Shown here in pieces: positions 1-10,348 of a DNA stretch of 26,264 nt (its first letter is position 1; the number at the start of each line of letters is the position of its first letter). The translations under genes and the position numbers were made by a program. Origin of the DNA: Dinochytrium kinnereticum (taxonomy: Eukaryota; Chytridiomycota; Chytridiomycetes; Chytridiales; Chytridiaceae); assembly GCA_027604005.1 (NCBI GenBank), contig JADGJT010000327.1, positions 1-26,264 on the forward strand, given 5' to 3'. The notes under the pieces were generated by a model. It searched no databases. It worked only from the letters and a program-made list of their open reading frames with translations, and had not been told where the DNA came from.

Positions 1-433
1 AAAACCATCAGCTTTATTGTATCACTAAAATCATCCTTTTATACAGGAATCTAATAATAAAAACAATATTGCAAAATCACATAAAGAAACAACAAAAACA
101 TATATTAAAATCAGGACGCGGGCCCGCCAAGGGTAAACGGGTGCCCCGCGCCATCAAACTGGAATAAAAGTGAACATTGCCGGTGACTCTACGCCAGCCC
201 TGCGGGAAACGCAGGCCTGCCGTAAAGGCGGCAACGACACCAAATAAAGAAAAAGAAACGAGAAACGCAGAAAAGCGCGCCAAGGACCAAAAAACCCTCA
301 AAAGAAAAGAAAAAGAAAAGCGTGGAAAAAACCGTCTTGCTCGGAAAAACCACTTAGGAGAGGGAAACTAGATTCTCACAGTGGACTCTAGAATCGACTC
401 ACTTTCGCCTTTTCGTGGAGTTTATTGAAAACT
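1..433. other. Non-coding sequence left of the integrase relic, possible element 3' end
   Basis: I see no supportable gene here. On the minus strand this stretch lies downstream of the integrase relic, where the 3' non-coding part and LTR of a Ty3/gypsy element would sit. A 74-codon minus-strand open frame (77-301) has no recognisable domain. I could not find a matching second LTR in the window, so the LTR idea is inference. A purine-rich tract on the plus strand (about 250-340) is compatible with degenerate element sequence. Confidence 0.3.
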
Positions 434-1088
434 TCACAGTCTCAGCTCCTCACGCGCTCGGAACAGCAGGAGTTGATCCCCCGCAACAGGTTTCTCGAAT
501 GACGTGCCGTCCAGCTCTCGCAACCAATAGCCGTTCTGTACCGGCCCGCTCCCAACAAGATAAGGTCCGGAATAGCGGTCATCCAGCTTCCGCCCCATCT
601 GCCCATCCAGGGTCGCGTCCCTTAGCAACACCAACTCCCCTTCCCGCAAGGGTTTTAGTCCTCAGCCAATGCTTCTTATCCCACTGCTCACGCCTCTTTG
701 CCGGATTCCATTCCAGGCTCGCGTAGGCTCTTTGTAGGTCCTCTGCCTTCCTCATGACGGTTCGCGCCCGACAACTAACAACTCCGCTCGACTCATACCC
801 CGCCAGTTTATAACAGCTTCTGATTCATCTTCCCAAAGCCCAGCTCATAAGGACTCATCCCGTGGCTGTCCTGCCAGTTCGTTGTCCGGTCCGCCCACAG
901 CAGAGCCTGTAGGTAGTCCGGCCAGTTCTTCTTTGCATTCCCCGTCAGCCGCCGCAGGGCCTCAATGATCGGCGCATGCGCTCTCTCTGATAGTGGATTT
1001 GGCTGAGGGTGGTGGCGGAGCACTCTCCCCTTCACCCCCCTCCTCTCCGCCTCGGCCTGAACATCCTCTTTTGTGAACTCCGGTCACA
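434..1088 (-). pseudogene. Ty3/gypsy retrotransposon integrase remnant (broken)
   Basis: On the minus strand this is the C-terminal half of a Ty3/gypsy integrase, the enzyme that inserts retrotransposon cDNA. From about 1075 down, a PEFTKEDV segment corresponds to the sequence after the second catalytic Asp. It is followed by the SERAHAPIIEAL segment (1035-808), whose SER carries the position of the catalytic Glu, and by SHGMSPYELGFG. A third piece (about 800-655) contains WNPAKRREQWDKKH. The last piece (649-434) is the GPY/F-type module with RKLDDRYSGPY and GYWLRELDG, ending in a stop at 434-436. The pieces lie in different frames: there is an in-frame stop before PEFT, another after GFGKMNQKLL and a frame change near 650. 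No protease, reverse transcriptase or RNase H region is present, so this is a dead fragment. Family assignment is firm; the element's name is unknown. Confidence 0.85.
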
Positions 1089-1160
1089 CCTCCTCCCTTC
1101 AATCTAACGAAAGGGTGAGTGTACTAACCCTCTCTTTCCACTCATCCTTCCCTCCTTTCT

Positions 1161-1265
1161 TTCTACCATGATTATTCATTCCTGTTGTTGTTGTTGTTGT
1201 TTGGCACGAACTTATTTTTCTCCTCAACTGTTTAGAATGTTTCAAATGTGTAGAGTTAATAAACA
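1161..1265. repeat. Dispersed repeat, copy A
   Basis: About 100 bp that recur in the same orientation at 25252-25333. Shared blocks in order are TCT(A/G)CCATGAT, GTTGTT, TTGGCA(C/T)GAAC, AACTGTTT and the identical 17-mer AATGTTTCAAATGTGTA, followed by AATAAAC. Copy A carries an expanded GTT tract (about 1173-1199) and a 5-bp insert before AATAAAC. It lies between the integrase relic and the start codon at 1304, so it probably overlaps the leader of that gene. Origin is unknown; a short non-autonomous element is the simplest idea. Confidence 0.65.
1173..1201 (+). repeat. GTT trinucleotide microsatellite
   Basis: A run of GTT units ends in TTTGG inside dispersed repeat copy A. The other copy has only a couple of units at the same place, so the tract expanded within this copy. 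Confidence 0.7.
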
Positions 1266-1303
1266 CATAATAGTAAATTCGTGGTGTTCAAAATAAAACA
1301 AGA

Positions 1304-2753
1304 ATGCGCTCTCCGAACCTCTCACCCGTCACAGCCGCGCGCCGATACTCGGACGCATCCTTTGCCTCCTACTCATCCCCTGCCCACTGCAGCAGCATCG
1401 ACACCGCTGTAGTCACCCACCACCTCTCCTCCATCTCCGAATCCATCGTCTCATCCCTCCCTTCGTCTCCGCTCCATCATCTCTCCAGACCTGCACCACC
1501 GCCCCTTCACGCCTCTGCGGTCACCGAGCAGCTGTACGAGAGTGACTTTGAGCAGCTGCACGAGAGCGATTTTGAGCAGCTGTACGAGAGCAACTTTGAG
1601 CAGCTGTACGAGAGCGACTTTGAGGACGCTCCCTCCCTCTCCAGTGAAAAGAGTCTCCTACACAATGCCTTCGAGAGAAGTATGAGTGAGGAGGAGGATG
1701 AATATGACAACGACTCGTGGGAATCCTTGCTCTCCTCAACCTCATCCCCAACCCCATCCATCTACCCCTTGACGCCCTTCTTGTCTGGAGCAGAATCGGT
1801 CTGTGATGCACAGGATGCCTCTGAAGCAATGGTAAACAAAACGTGGTCTATTCTTGAGCCCCATTCCTTCAACAAGGCCAACAACTACCAAAAAAATAGC
1901 CTCCTTTTTCGCAAACATCTCACTTATCTATTTCAGCGCATCCTAGAAACCGGCCACGCAACCCTCTACAAAACTCTCCTCCATCGATTCAAGCACCCTA
2001 ACGAGCCACCACCCACCACCCACCACCATCCTCAAGACATCCCAGACCCAGCCGCCAAGCATCTTCTTGACCACATCAAACGGAAAGAGGTCAAGAATGA
2101 CGGCCGTTTGGATGAGGAGGAGAGGGTCAAGTCCAGGGTTCGATTCTGGGATGAGGACGATGAGAAGCGGGTTCCCAGACGGATCGTGGAGAGGGTGAGA
2201 CTTGAGAATCTTTTGAGAAAGATGGAAGGAATGGGGGTGAGGAAGTTGTTCTCATTGCTCTTTTGAGAGTCGGGAGGGTTGGTTGAACCTTCCCCATCGA
2301 CGCGACTTTGGGAGCTCATGTATGATTTAACCAGACTTTTGCCGATGAGACCGTGCTCTCCCCTTCAAGCATCAAAGCTCGACAGCAAAAAACCAGCGAC
2401 CTGGCCGACGCCACGATCCTCCGACACCTCAAGGACCGCGTGGTCCATCGCAACCTACAAGAAGAGGTGACCCGGAAAACGTTCTGGAGGTCAGGGGTCG
2501 AGGATCACATCGTTCAAGGGGTGAGTTTTTTCTTCCTCTGCTTTTTTTCTTCTTCTTTTTCCTTCTTCCTGAACTAAACCCAACCATTCCAATCAAAAAA
2601 AAACAATACAACACCAAACAAACTCCCCAGGACCACATCACTCTCATCAACGAGATCCTTCAAACCCTCCCACAGCCCTCCACGCCCTCCCCCGAGATCT
2701 GGCGCCGTCTCCTTGAAAGGGTGAGATGCGCATCATCTGAACCAGTAGATTGA
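1304..2753 (+). CDS. Hypothetical protein with tandem 8-residue repeats (spliced)
   Basis: I do not recognise this protein. The frame from ATG 1304 is open to 2266. A better model leaves it at 2236 through an intron at 2237-2334 (GTGAGG...CCAG) into exon 2335-2520, then through an intron at 2521-2630 (GTGAGT...CCAG) into exon 2631-2753, ending in TGA. All junctions are phase 0 and the product is about 411 residues. The N-terminal third is Ser/Pro rich. Residues 75-106 are four copies of EQLYESDF-type octapeptides encoded by a 24-bp DNA repeat. An acidic stretch follows (SEEEDEYDND), and the C-terminal half is charged and probably helical. No signal peptide or membrane segment is visible. A further donor-like GTGAGA at 2721 could change the last residues, and the unspliced 320-residue form is the alternative. 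Function unknown. Confidence 0.5.
1526..1621 (+). repeat. 24-bp coding tandem repeat, four units
   Basis: Four contiguous 24-bp units each encode EQL(Y/H)ES(D/N)F. Units differ by a few substitutions (Tyr to His in the second, Asp to Asn in the third), and some third-position changes are silent. Repeat number may vary between strains. Confidence 0.85.
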
Positions 2754-3543
2754 GACTATTCGTTGATGTCATGGACTTCCCGACGCCTTGCTTGCTTATC
2801 TTGTCATGATAATGCTCTCTTTTGTGAGGTGGGGTAGGTGAGTTTGAAACGCCGTTGCTGCAGCAGTCAGTCGGTCAGCAGTGTGAACATTTGGTTCATT
2901 CAAGACAATACGGGTTGCAATTATGATTATCCAATTTGGTGAGTGCTTGCTTCGGTTGGTTAAGATACTGGAAGACGGGGAAAGAAGAATTAGAAGAAGA
3001 AGAAGAGGGGAAAGAAGAATTATTTATTATTAAATACTCGTTTGTTTGTTGGTTTATTTGATTTATTCATTATTAAAAGGTTATTCCTTTTCTTTCATAA
3101 CAAATAACAATATGTATTTTTTTGTAAATGCTTGACACCAATAAACCCACGTAATCACCCCCACAATAATGCTATTTACACCTTAAACCTTTTTCTTTCT
3201 TTTTTGTTAGTTTTTGGGTCTCGCACTTATGGGCACCCACACAAACCCTGACATCAAAGAACACCCGCCCAGCAAGTGCATAAAATAAGTGAATGGTGAT
3301 TGAAAAAAGGAAAAAAAAGGAGGTATAACGAAATCAGAAACCCAAGCAAAAGCAACCAATCCCCCGCAATACATGCAGAGATTTAACAAATAAGCTGACC
3401 AAAACAGGAGTCCTTTGCAAAACCATTTAAAGAAGAAGAAGAAAAACCAACGGCGGAGAAAGAAGCTGATTTGAAACTAGGCGCGTCCCCACCCCCCCCA
3501 ACAAAAAACAAACAGAGACCAAATACCATAAAAAAACTCAAAC
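2754..3543. other. Intergenic region between convergent genes
   Basis: No gene supported. The sequence is AT-rich, with a GAA-rich stretch near 2980-3020 and several A/T runs. It holds the 3' ends of the unrecognised gene to the left and of the MFS gene to the right. Short open frames on both strands have no family features. Confidence 0.5.
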
Positions 3544-5840
3544 TCAAACCCTCGCCTCCTCTACCTCCCCCTCCCTCACCTCCTCCCTTCTCGCCCCTCG
3601 GGCACTCCCCCCTCTCCTCCGATCCAAAGCCCAACAAACAATCCCCACACAGAGCGCCAAACAATGCCCAACAGCAAGCACCAAAAACGGCGCACCCTTC
3701 GCCCACCGATCAAACAACCATCCCCCTAATTTGGTCGTGACTAAGATGCCGGCGGCCCCACAGGCTGAGGACACCCCGGCGACGGTTCCACGCATGCGAG
3801 GGGGGACGTCGGCGTGTGAGGTCACGAGTTGGAGGGATCCGATGATCATGCCGATCTCGGCTAAACCTACAAGGCAGATAGCGGGCCAGATTGCGTTGGA
3901 GAGGGGGTCAATTTGGAACATTATGCCGTAGCTGCGATTGGGGGGGAAGGTCGTTTTTTTTTTTGTTTTTTTGTTTTTTTAGAAGGAAAGGGAGGGAAGA
4001 AGGTCAGAATTTGGTTTATTTAATGATGGGAATAAAGAAAAGAGGTCAAGACAGCAACGAAACATGCGGAGGATACGATGAAGCATTTCTGTATTCTTAG
4101 TTTACTCACCTTACGATCCCCAAAAATGCAGCAAGGATGGTCGGGAAAGGTCCATAAAATCGGTCGCCCAGCCAGCCTATCACAAAAAAGAGCGGAGGGG
4201 GGGGGAGGACATGTCAGCCGTTAGCCGAAGACGCCGGGGTTTTCAAACCAATAAAGACTAGGGACGGGACGCTCACCAAAGAAGGGAGCACCGATGAGTG
4301 CGAAGGTTTGAGTGACACCTGAGAGCGTCGAAGCGCGGAGGTAGGCGGCACGGCAGATATCTCTGATCTCAGGGGTGTCCTGCAACAATGAAGAAAAAGC
4401 CACTGCTATTAAAATTTACGAACCTCTAACAAAAAGAAACAAAAGCAAAGAAAAGCAGCATACATCGAGAAGGCGATGAAAAACCAAAAGAAAACAGAGC
4501 CAAACAAATAAAATAAAATAAAGAAAAGAAAACCAAGCATACCGGTGAAGGCGCCTCACACCGTCCAGAGTCAATATAACTCTTATACACCCAAAGCGGC
4601 AAAAATATCGTAATGATAACAGTATCGCCTCTCGCCAACGATGCCCCAATATACCCTAACAGAATCCTCGGATTTCTCGCCGCCATCACCCCTTCCCAAG
4701 CCAACCCCACCACCGTCTTAAACGTCCCCTTCTTCTTCTCCTTCATAGCCGCCTCACCCTCCTCCGTGGTTTCATCATCAGCTGGGATCGTCGATGCCTG
4801 AGGAGCGATGGGGGGAGGTGGAACAGGGGATTTCACACGAAGAGCAAAGAAGAGGAAGACGGCAAAGGCGATCGCGAGACCTGCTACGAGGAGGTAGGTT
4901 GTGCGGAGACCGCGGATAACGTCTTTAAAGCGGGTGGGGAGGGGGAGGAAGACGAAGAGGGCGAGGAGGGCGCCGAGACCAGAGGTGAGGCCAACAAGAC
5001 CGGAGGATTTGCCACGGTCCTGTCAAGAGTTTGTTTGGGTTAAGCTTTGGCAAGTGTTTTTTTTTTCTAAGCGATCAAGTGAAAGGAAGTGTAATGATAG
5101 GGGAAGATGGGGAAGATGGGGACGTTGAAAAACGATAAAGATATGTGCGAAGAAAAACCGTGAATTGAAACCCCACCACCACTAACCTTATCCGCTGCGA
5201 AATCAGCCAAAACGGCAGTCAACATGGACGAAGCACCGGCCCCACCCACAGCAAACACCAACCTCATTAACAACAATTGCGGGTAAACGTTTCTCGCAAA
5301 AGTGTAAAAGCAAATCGCCAAACCCATCAACCCATACCCAGCAACGTAGACCGTTCTCCTCCCAACCAAATCTGATGCAAGCCCCCAACCCCACACCGCC
5401 ACCAACGACAAAATCTGATCAATGAAAGCAATGTTCCCCGAAGTGTCCCCAATGATCTCAGTGGGGACTCTCAGAATCTGAGTAAGCACAAAGGTCTGAC
5501 TTGAGTTGAGAAAGACAAAGAGACAGATGTTGAAGAAGGTCGCTATGAGATACGCTGTGAAATTTAGACTCGTCGTTCCAGGCGCCAGTTCCAGAAACCC
5601 GAGGTAAGTGTTTGGTTTTTTCAAGTTGAGCAGAATGCGTTGAATGAGGGTGCGAGGTGGCTGCTGTTGGGGTTGTTGCTGTGGCGTGGCAACGCCGTCG
5701 TGGATGCTTCCGCCCATGGTAGATGCAGCGATATCAGGGGAGATGTCTTGATGGATAAGAGGCTGCTGAGAGGAATGCGTGCTGCCAGTGTCTCCATTTA
5801 TCAGGAATGAACTCGGAGCATCCGATCTCGTCGTTGGCAT
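3544..5840 (-). CDS. Major facilitator superfamily transporter (5 exons)
   Basis: Secondary transporter of unknown substrate, 562 residues. Exons (minus strand) are 5840-5187, 5019-4543, 4379-4277, 4176-4110 and 3931-3544. All junctions are GT-AG and in phase, and the stop TGA is at 3544. The N-terminal 90 residues are polar and Gln-rich (QQQPQQQPP near 54-62). The first membrane segment starts near residue 95. The loop GWGLASDLVGRR (about 151-162) is the MFS motif-A position, and DRGKSSG follows the TM segment that ends near 215. A charged loop (TTEEGEAAMKEKKK) marks the centre between the two six-helix halves. The second half has LPLWVYKSYI, WLGDRFYGP and MRGTVAGVSSACGAAG. The C-terminus is Arg/Glu rich and cytosolic. 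It resembles fungal polytopic MFS sugar/drug-type permeases, but substrate cannot be read. The start at 5840 is the simplest; an upstream exon (see 5903-6059) is possible. Confidence 0.85.
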
Positions 5841-5902
5841 GACTGAAAACTCAAAAAATTGTCAGGTTTGAGAGGCGGTGGAAGCAACGCTCAAAGGGAC
5901 AC

Positions 5903-6059
5903 CCCATTGGCTCAATTTCCCGAAGTTGGAGTCAAAAGTGCTGAGCGCACAGAGATAAACGGGTGCCGTAAAGGGGCGGCCAAGAAACTGGCAGGCTCTG
6001 GCAGGGAACTCGAAGTCTGATGTCCATTGCTTAGCATGAGCTCTCTTTTTATTTGCCAT
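5903..6059 (-). other. Possible upstream first exon or uORF of the MFS gene
   Basis: An ATG at 6059 opens a frame that would stop at 5862, 21 bp before the MFS start. A 60-bp intron can be drawn inside it: donor G|GTGTCC at 5902, acceptor TTTTCAG ending at 5843, with CTGAC 18-20 nt upstream of the acceptor. Splicing it joins this exon in phase to the MFS frame and would add 53 residues before the 5840 methionine. If unspliced, it is a 65-codon uORF just upstream of the MFS start. Neither reading is proven. Confidence 0.35.
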
Positions 6060-6558
6060 TTAACGTTAACCAAGGGGGTCAAGGCATATAACTCTCTCGC
6101 TACTCACAGCAACATACATTCAGCTGCCCTTCAAGCTCTTTTGTTAAAAAGATACCTAATCATTCACATCTTTTCGATCTTCCAACGACGAAAGTAGGAA
6201 AAGGATAACCCTCAACCTGAACTCCCATGGACAGTAAGAAGTTTTGAAGCACCAATCCAAGCGGAGTTCAAAGAAACTTGACTTAAGGGAATGGCTTTCA
6301 CCTAATCTAACATCATCTGAACAGTTGGTCTTTCGATCTCAAACGAAAGCACCAATGAAGGCCAGAAAACAATCTCAAATCTCATGCTTGCCAGTGAGGT
6401 CAAATTCAGGATGTGCAAAACACCGTTTTATCATCACAAGCCGATGAATAATCGAAACTCCATTTCCAGTCCTCCAACATTCAAAGTCCAACAAAGTCCA
6501 TCCCTCTTGTCGAATTTTAGAGAATTTTCTATAGTTCAAGAAAAAATCGAACGAAAAC
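6060..6558. other. Divergent intergenic region MFS / OST2
   Basis: Shared upstream region of two divergent genes. No gene supported. Several short open frames cross it without recognisable motifs. Pyrimidine-rich and AT-rich patches are present, but I could not assign a convincing TATA box. Confidence 0.45.
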
Positions 6559-7232
6559 ATGACCGCCTCAACCAGATCCTCCTCCCCCAAAAAGTCCGCG
6601 ACAGGACCCCCGCAGTCCACCAGGACGTCCTCATCCACAACACCCAAGAAACCCGCCGGCTTCATCGCAGAGCAATCCAATCTGGTAGCGATGGTGTGGA
6701 AGTCGTACCTTGACACCACACCGAGTTTGCTCAAGATCATTGACGCTTACCTTGCTTTTGTGATGATGACGGGGGTCATTCTCTTTGTTTATGTGTTTAT
6801 TGCGGGGACGTTTCCTTATAATTCTTTCTTGTCGGCTTTCATCGCGTCTGTCGGGACTTTCGTTTTGGCGGGTGAGTTGAGTTTTTTTTTTTAAGTGGGG
6901 TTTTCGTTGAATGGGTCTACTCTGTTACAATATATATGAATGCATCTTTTTTCGTGCTATCGTCCTGGTCCTTTTTTTTGCGCATCTGTTAATTTTGCTT
7001 ACATTATCAATTCTCTGTTCCCATAGCCAACCTCCGCATTCAGCTCAACCCATCCAATGATTTCAAAGGTCTATCTCCCGAAGCGTAAGCCAGCCAGCCC
7101 ATCCCACCCTAAATCCTCGCAATCTCTTTAACCGCTTCTTCATTTTTAATTTATTTTTTTCCTAGCGCTTACGCCGAATACGCATTCTGCTCTTTCTTAC
7201 TTTACGGATTTGTTGTCAACTTCCTCGGTTAA
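6559..7232 (+). CDS. OST2: Oligosaccharyltransferase subunit OST2/DAD1
   Basis: Small membrane subunit of the ER oligosaccharyltransferase complex, which transfers the preassembled glycan to Asn in nascent proteins. Exons are 6559-6871, 7027-7084 and 7166-7232, with in-phase GT-AG introns of 155 and 81 bp; the stop is TAA and the product 145 residues. Residues 1-40 are a Ser/Pro/Lys-rich extension, longer than in the usual 110-130 residue proteins. The DAD1 family core follows: LLKIIDAYLAF, then GTFPYNSFLSAFIASVG, then LRIQLNP and LSPEAAYAEYAF, ending VVNFLG. The NFxG C-terminus is typical of the family. Three membrane segments are visible. It stands divergent from the MFS gene and convergent with the FKBP gene. 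Identification is by family motifs across all three exons, which also fixes the splice sites. Confidence 0.93.
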
Positions 7233-7933
7233 AAAAAAAACAAAGCAACCTCTCCTTTGGTTTTTTTCGCTGCGTTGTGGCGGGATCTTTTCAATGATTA
7301 TTGGGTAGAGATGCAATGACCACTCTCATTTGATTTTTGTTTATTTTGTGATGCTTTTTTTTTTGTTTGTTTGTTTTTATATCAATATATAATGGATTCA
7401 GGGAGGTGCTCGACTGTCCTTTTTTTTTAACATGTGTTCAAGTATAGCGTTTTTTTTAATTTTGTTTTTGTGTTTGGGGCTCTGTTGATTTCTTATCGGT
7501 TCCGCTTTTGTGCATACCGTTTTTCAAAAGTCGGAACGCCGAAGTGCCTGCCGAAAAAAAAGTGGGGATTTGAGAAGAACGTTTTTCTGAATGATACACA
7601 GAGTTATAACGTCTGCACAAATGAAGGCTGGTAAGATGACCTATTTATTATGATCTTTGAAAGCAAAGTGACATGTATTTCTTTCTTTTCTTTCTTTTGT
7701 CCACTTCTGCTCTGTGGTTATGCGATTTCTGTATATTGTATAAGTACTGTTGATTTTTAAATTTTCGGCGTCACAGTCTTCAACCATACCAAAACTTCCA
7801 CAAAAAGAGAATATGTATTTGAGAAAAGCATTTATTTTAATAATAATACATAAAATCTGTCGCTTGAGTATAAACATATGAAGGGTGAAAAATGCCATGC
7901 ATCGAATAAAGGCTCTAAAAAGAAACCTTATTT
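7233..7933. other. Intergenic region between convergent OST2 and FKBP genes
   Basis: No gene supported. AT-rich with many T runs (about 7350-7460). On the minus strand an AATAAA lies at 7831-7836, about 100 bp past the FKBP stop, and is a reasonable polyadenylation signal for that gene. Confidence 0.5.
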
Positions 7934-9981
7934 TCAGCGGAACATCTTTTGATAGAGTTTCTTGTCCTTTTTATCATACTTCCGAATCTCCAAATTTACC
8001 TGTTTCAAGAAGACCTTCAACCCAGCATCATTTCCGCCCTGCTCAGCATCGTAATCGATCGCCTTTTGGATATCACTAAGAGCCTCATCGAGCTCGATAC
8101 GGTGTAGTCGGGCTTGAGCTCTACGGTAAAAAGCCTTTGGCGAGTGCGAAGAAATAGCAATAGCCTTTGAGTGAAAAGAACGTTAAAGATATTAGAGAGG
8201 TTTTTATTCGAGGGGTTGCCTACCTTGTTGCACTCTTCAATGGTCTTGTCGAATTGTTTTGTTTTTAGGTAGCAAGCAGCAAGGTTGAGGTGGCAGGGAA
8301 GCTTAATTGCGTTTAATCTTTTCTTTTCGTCGGCGGAGAGGTTGTTATCGTACTGGAAGTTCTTTAAAGCCTAATAAAGAGAAGTTAGGACGAGCACACG
8401 AATTCCTCAATTCTACCTTTTCATATTTCTTTGCAGCACCTCGCGGTTTGTTGTCCTTGAAATAAGCATTCCCGATTTCTCTGAACTTTTCCGATTCTAC
8501 CATCTTCTCATCCTTGCTCAACTCATACGATTCTTTCGGCTTAGCTTCGATGCCGATAAGGTCAATCTCGAAATAATATCCCTCCTTCCCAACCTCCTCA
8601 AGTCCATACTCCTTAGTAAGCAACGTTCCGTATCCCCAGTCAGCGTTGGTAGTCACAGAGACCTTCTCTCCCACCCTCATAGTAAGCAATGCCGCCTCAA
8701 CAGCCTCAGGAAGCGAATTGTCCCCTACTTTCACAACCCTTTCCTCCTCATCCTTTAAAAACACATAATTCGTAGCCTTCGTTCGACCCAACAAACGCAA
8801 CCGAACAGATGCACCTTCAGTTGGTTTCTCCCACCCCGATTCCGCGTCGCGTAGTAAGCGCTTGAACGCCCCCCCACCATCAAGCTCCTCAACCTCAATC
8901 CAGGTGTTTACCGTAATCTCGTAAGTAACAGTGGCGCCTTCTGGAACTTTTGGATGCGGTAGAGTGAAGTGCTTGGCAGGGATAGTCAAAAGCCCGACGT
9001 CGCCAGACTTTGAGGAGGAGGTCTTCTTAAACTTTTTAATGGCGTCGGAGAAGAAGGGCGGGACGGTGTCATCTGCAGTTCCAACGGTAAACGTAAAAGC
9101 ATCGATGCGTTCGAATTCAACACCGTCAGCTTTGGCAATGTAGTTGACTGGTGAAAGAGTTAAAAGTCTGTAAAGAATAGGTTTAAATTTACCTTGAACC
9201 TCCCAACCGTCCTTTGGTGTCTGCCATCCAGCTTCCGACTCCTTAAGCATCTTGATCGTGACCAGGCCGTCTGAGGTGAGAGCATTCACATTCCGCCAGC
9301 CGAGAAGCTCAATATCAAACTCAAGAGTGGCATTGGGTGGGATCTTGGCTCCAGCACCGGATTCTCCATAGCCATACTCGGACTTGATAGTAACACGAGC
9401 AAGTTCACCTTTCTTCATGGACTTGACAGCCCTGTCCCAGCCCTTAATCACCTGGCCTGTTCATGGAGAATATGATTAAAATGCAGCAAAGTAAGGAAAG
9501 AAGCTTACCCTTTCCGAGGATAAAAGTAAAGGGATTCTGACGGTCCTGATTTCGATCAAATTCATCCCCCTGACCTTCTTCCTTTCCTTCCTGAACAAGT
9601 CGACCTATGTAATTCACTTGAACCTCGTCATCCTTCTCGGGGCGATCTCCGTACTCCTCTCCCCTCCTCAAGATCTTCTTTAACACTCCACCGTCCTTGG
9701 TAAGGTCTCTAATCTTTGAAGGCTTCTGGTCCCTCTCGGCGTCAAGCTCAGCGTCCTCGACAGCTTCCATATCGACATCCTCTTCTTCATCCAAATGACC
9801 AGCTGCTGGCGCAACCTTTGCACTCGTATCAACAATGGAGTCTGAAGCTATCATCTCGACGGGATCAACATTCATTTTATCCACAGTCGGGACTTCTTCG
9901 ATATCCATGTGGTCTGTATAAAGGAATGGTCAGTTGGGTGACTATCACAGGGGTTTAATGGAGCGCACCGAGTTGAGTCAT
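7934..9981 (-). CDS. FKBP-type peptidyl-prolyl isomerase with three FKBP-like and TPR domains
   Basis: Immunophilin of the FKBP4/FKBP5/plant ROF1 type, a prolyl isomerase and Hsp90 co-chaperone class. Exons (minus) are 9981-9969, 9913-9509, 9456-9193, 9147-8417, 8370-8224 and 8164-7934; product 596 residues. The 13-bp first exon (MTQL) joins through a GTGCGC...ACAG intron; without it, translation can start at ATG 9908 (590 residues). An acidic N-terminus (DEEEDVDMEAVEDAELD) precedes FKBP domain 1 (about 78-186). This domain keeps the FKBP12 pocket: VNYIG, EFDRN, FTFILG, VIKGWD, YGYGESG and LEFDIEL. Domains 2 and 3 keep the fold spacing (GWQTPKDG, GWEKPTEG) but have lost most pocket residues. 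The TPR module follows with HLNLAACYLK and KAFYRRAQA (carboxylate-clamp Asn, Lys and Arg). It ends in KLYQKMF, as in vertebrate FKBP51/52. The intron at 9148-9192 is only 45 bp and stop-free; splicing restores VQVNYIAK, which fits the domain. Confidence 0.92.
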
Positions 9982-10348
9982 GTTTGTGGAAGCTCAGCTA
10001 ACGATCAAGTGTGATTCGCTATCTACCAACAGAAATCGAACTCACAAGGCAGCGGGGAGTAGCTACGGCGTCCGTTTAGCCTTTTTATGTAGGCTAAAGG
10101 TTGGCTGGTCAGGAACTTTCTCGAAAAATGCTTAGGAAATCCACCTTTTGCGGGCCTTGAAAACGGGAGGGATTGTCACATGATCTGGTTTGCCAGTTGA
10201 GACTTTATTGTTCAGTTGCTGCGTGCGTTAATGGGACTATCTGCCAAGCTTAGCATGACGATCCTGCAACTAAGCAGGCTTGAAAATCATTTCCAAGGGT
10301 AGGAGATATGAGCATTCCAACAACGGCAACAGCACTCTTCTCATGTCC
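9982..10348. other. Intergenic region upstream of the FKBP gene
   Basis: Holds the FKBP promoter and the 3' end of the EFM4-like gene, both on the minus strand. No gene or clear motif is supported. Confidence 0.45.

Noticed and set aside
1507..1829. Open minus-strand frames opposite the 24-bp repeat
   Set aside because: They are open only because the repeat unit is a multiple of three without stops; the plus-strand frame is longer and explains the region.
2130..2150. GGTTCGATTC resembling a tRNA B-box
   Set aside because: It is inside a coding frame and no A-box or cloverleaf could be drawn around it. No tRNA or rRNA gene was found in the window.
2237..2266. Unspliced end of the 320-codon frame from 1304
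   Set aside because: Kept only as an alternative: two consecutive in-phase GT-AG introns lead to further open exons, which fits the local intron-rich style better.
7641..7898. Minus-strand 85-codon open frame in the OST2/FKBP interval
   Set aside because: AT-rich, no motif, and it covers the FKBP 3' flank with its probable AATAAA.
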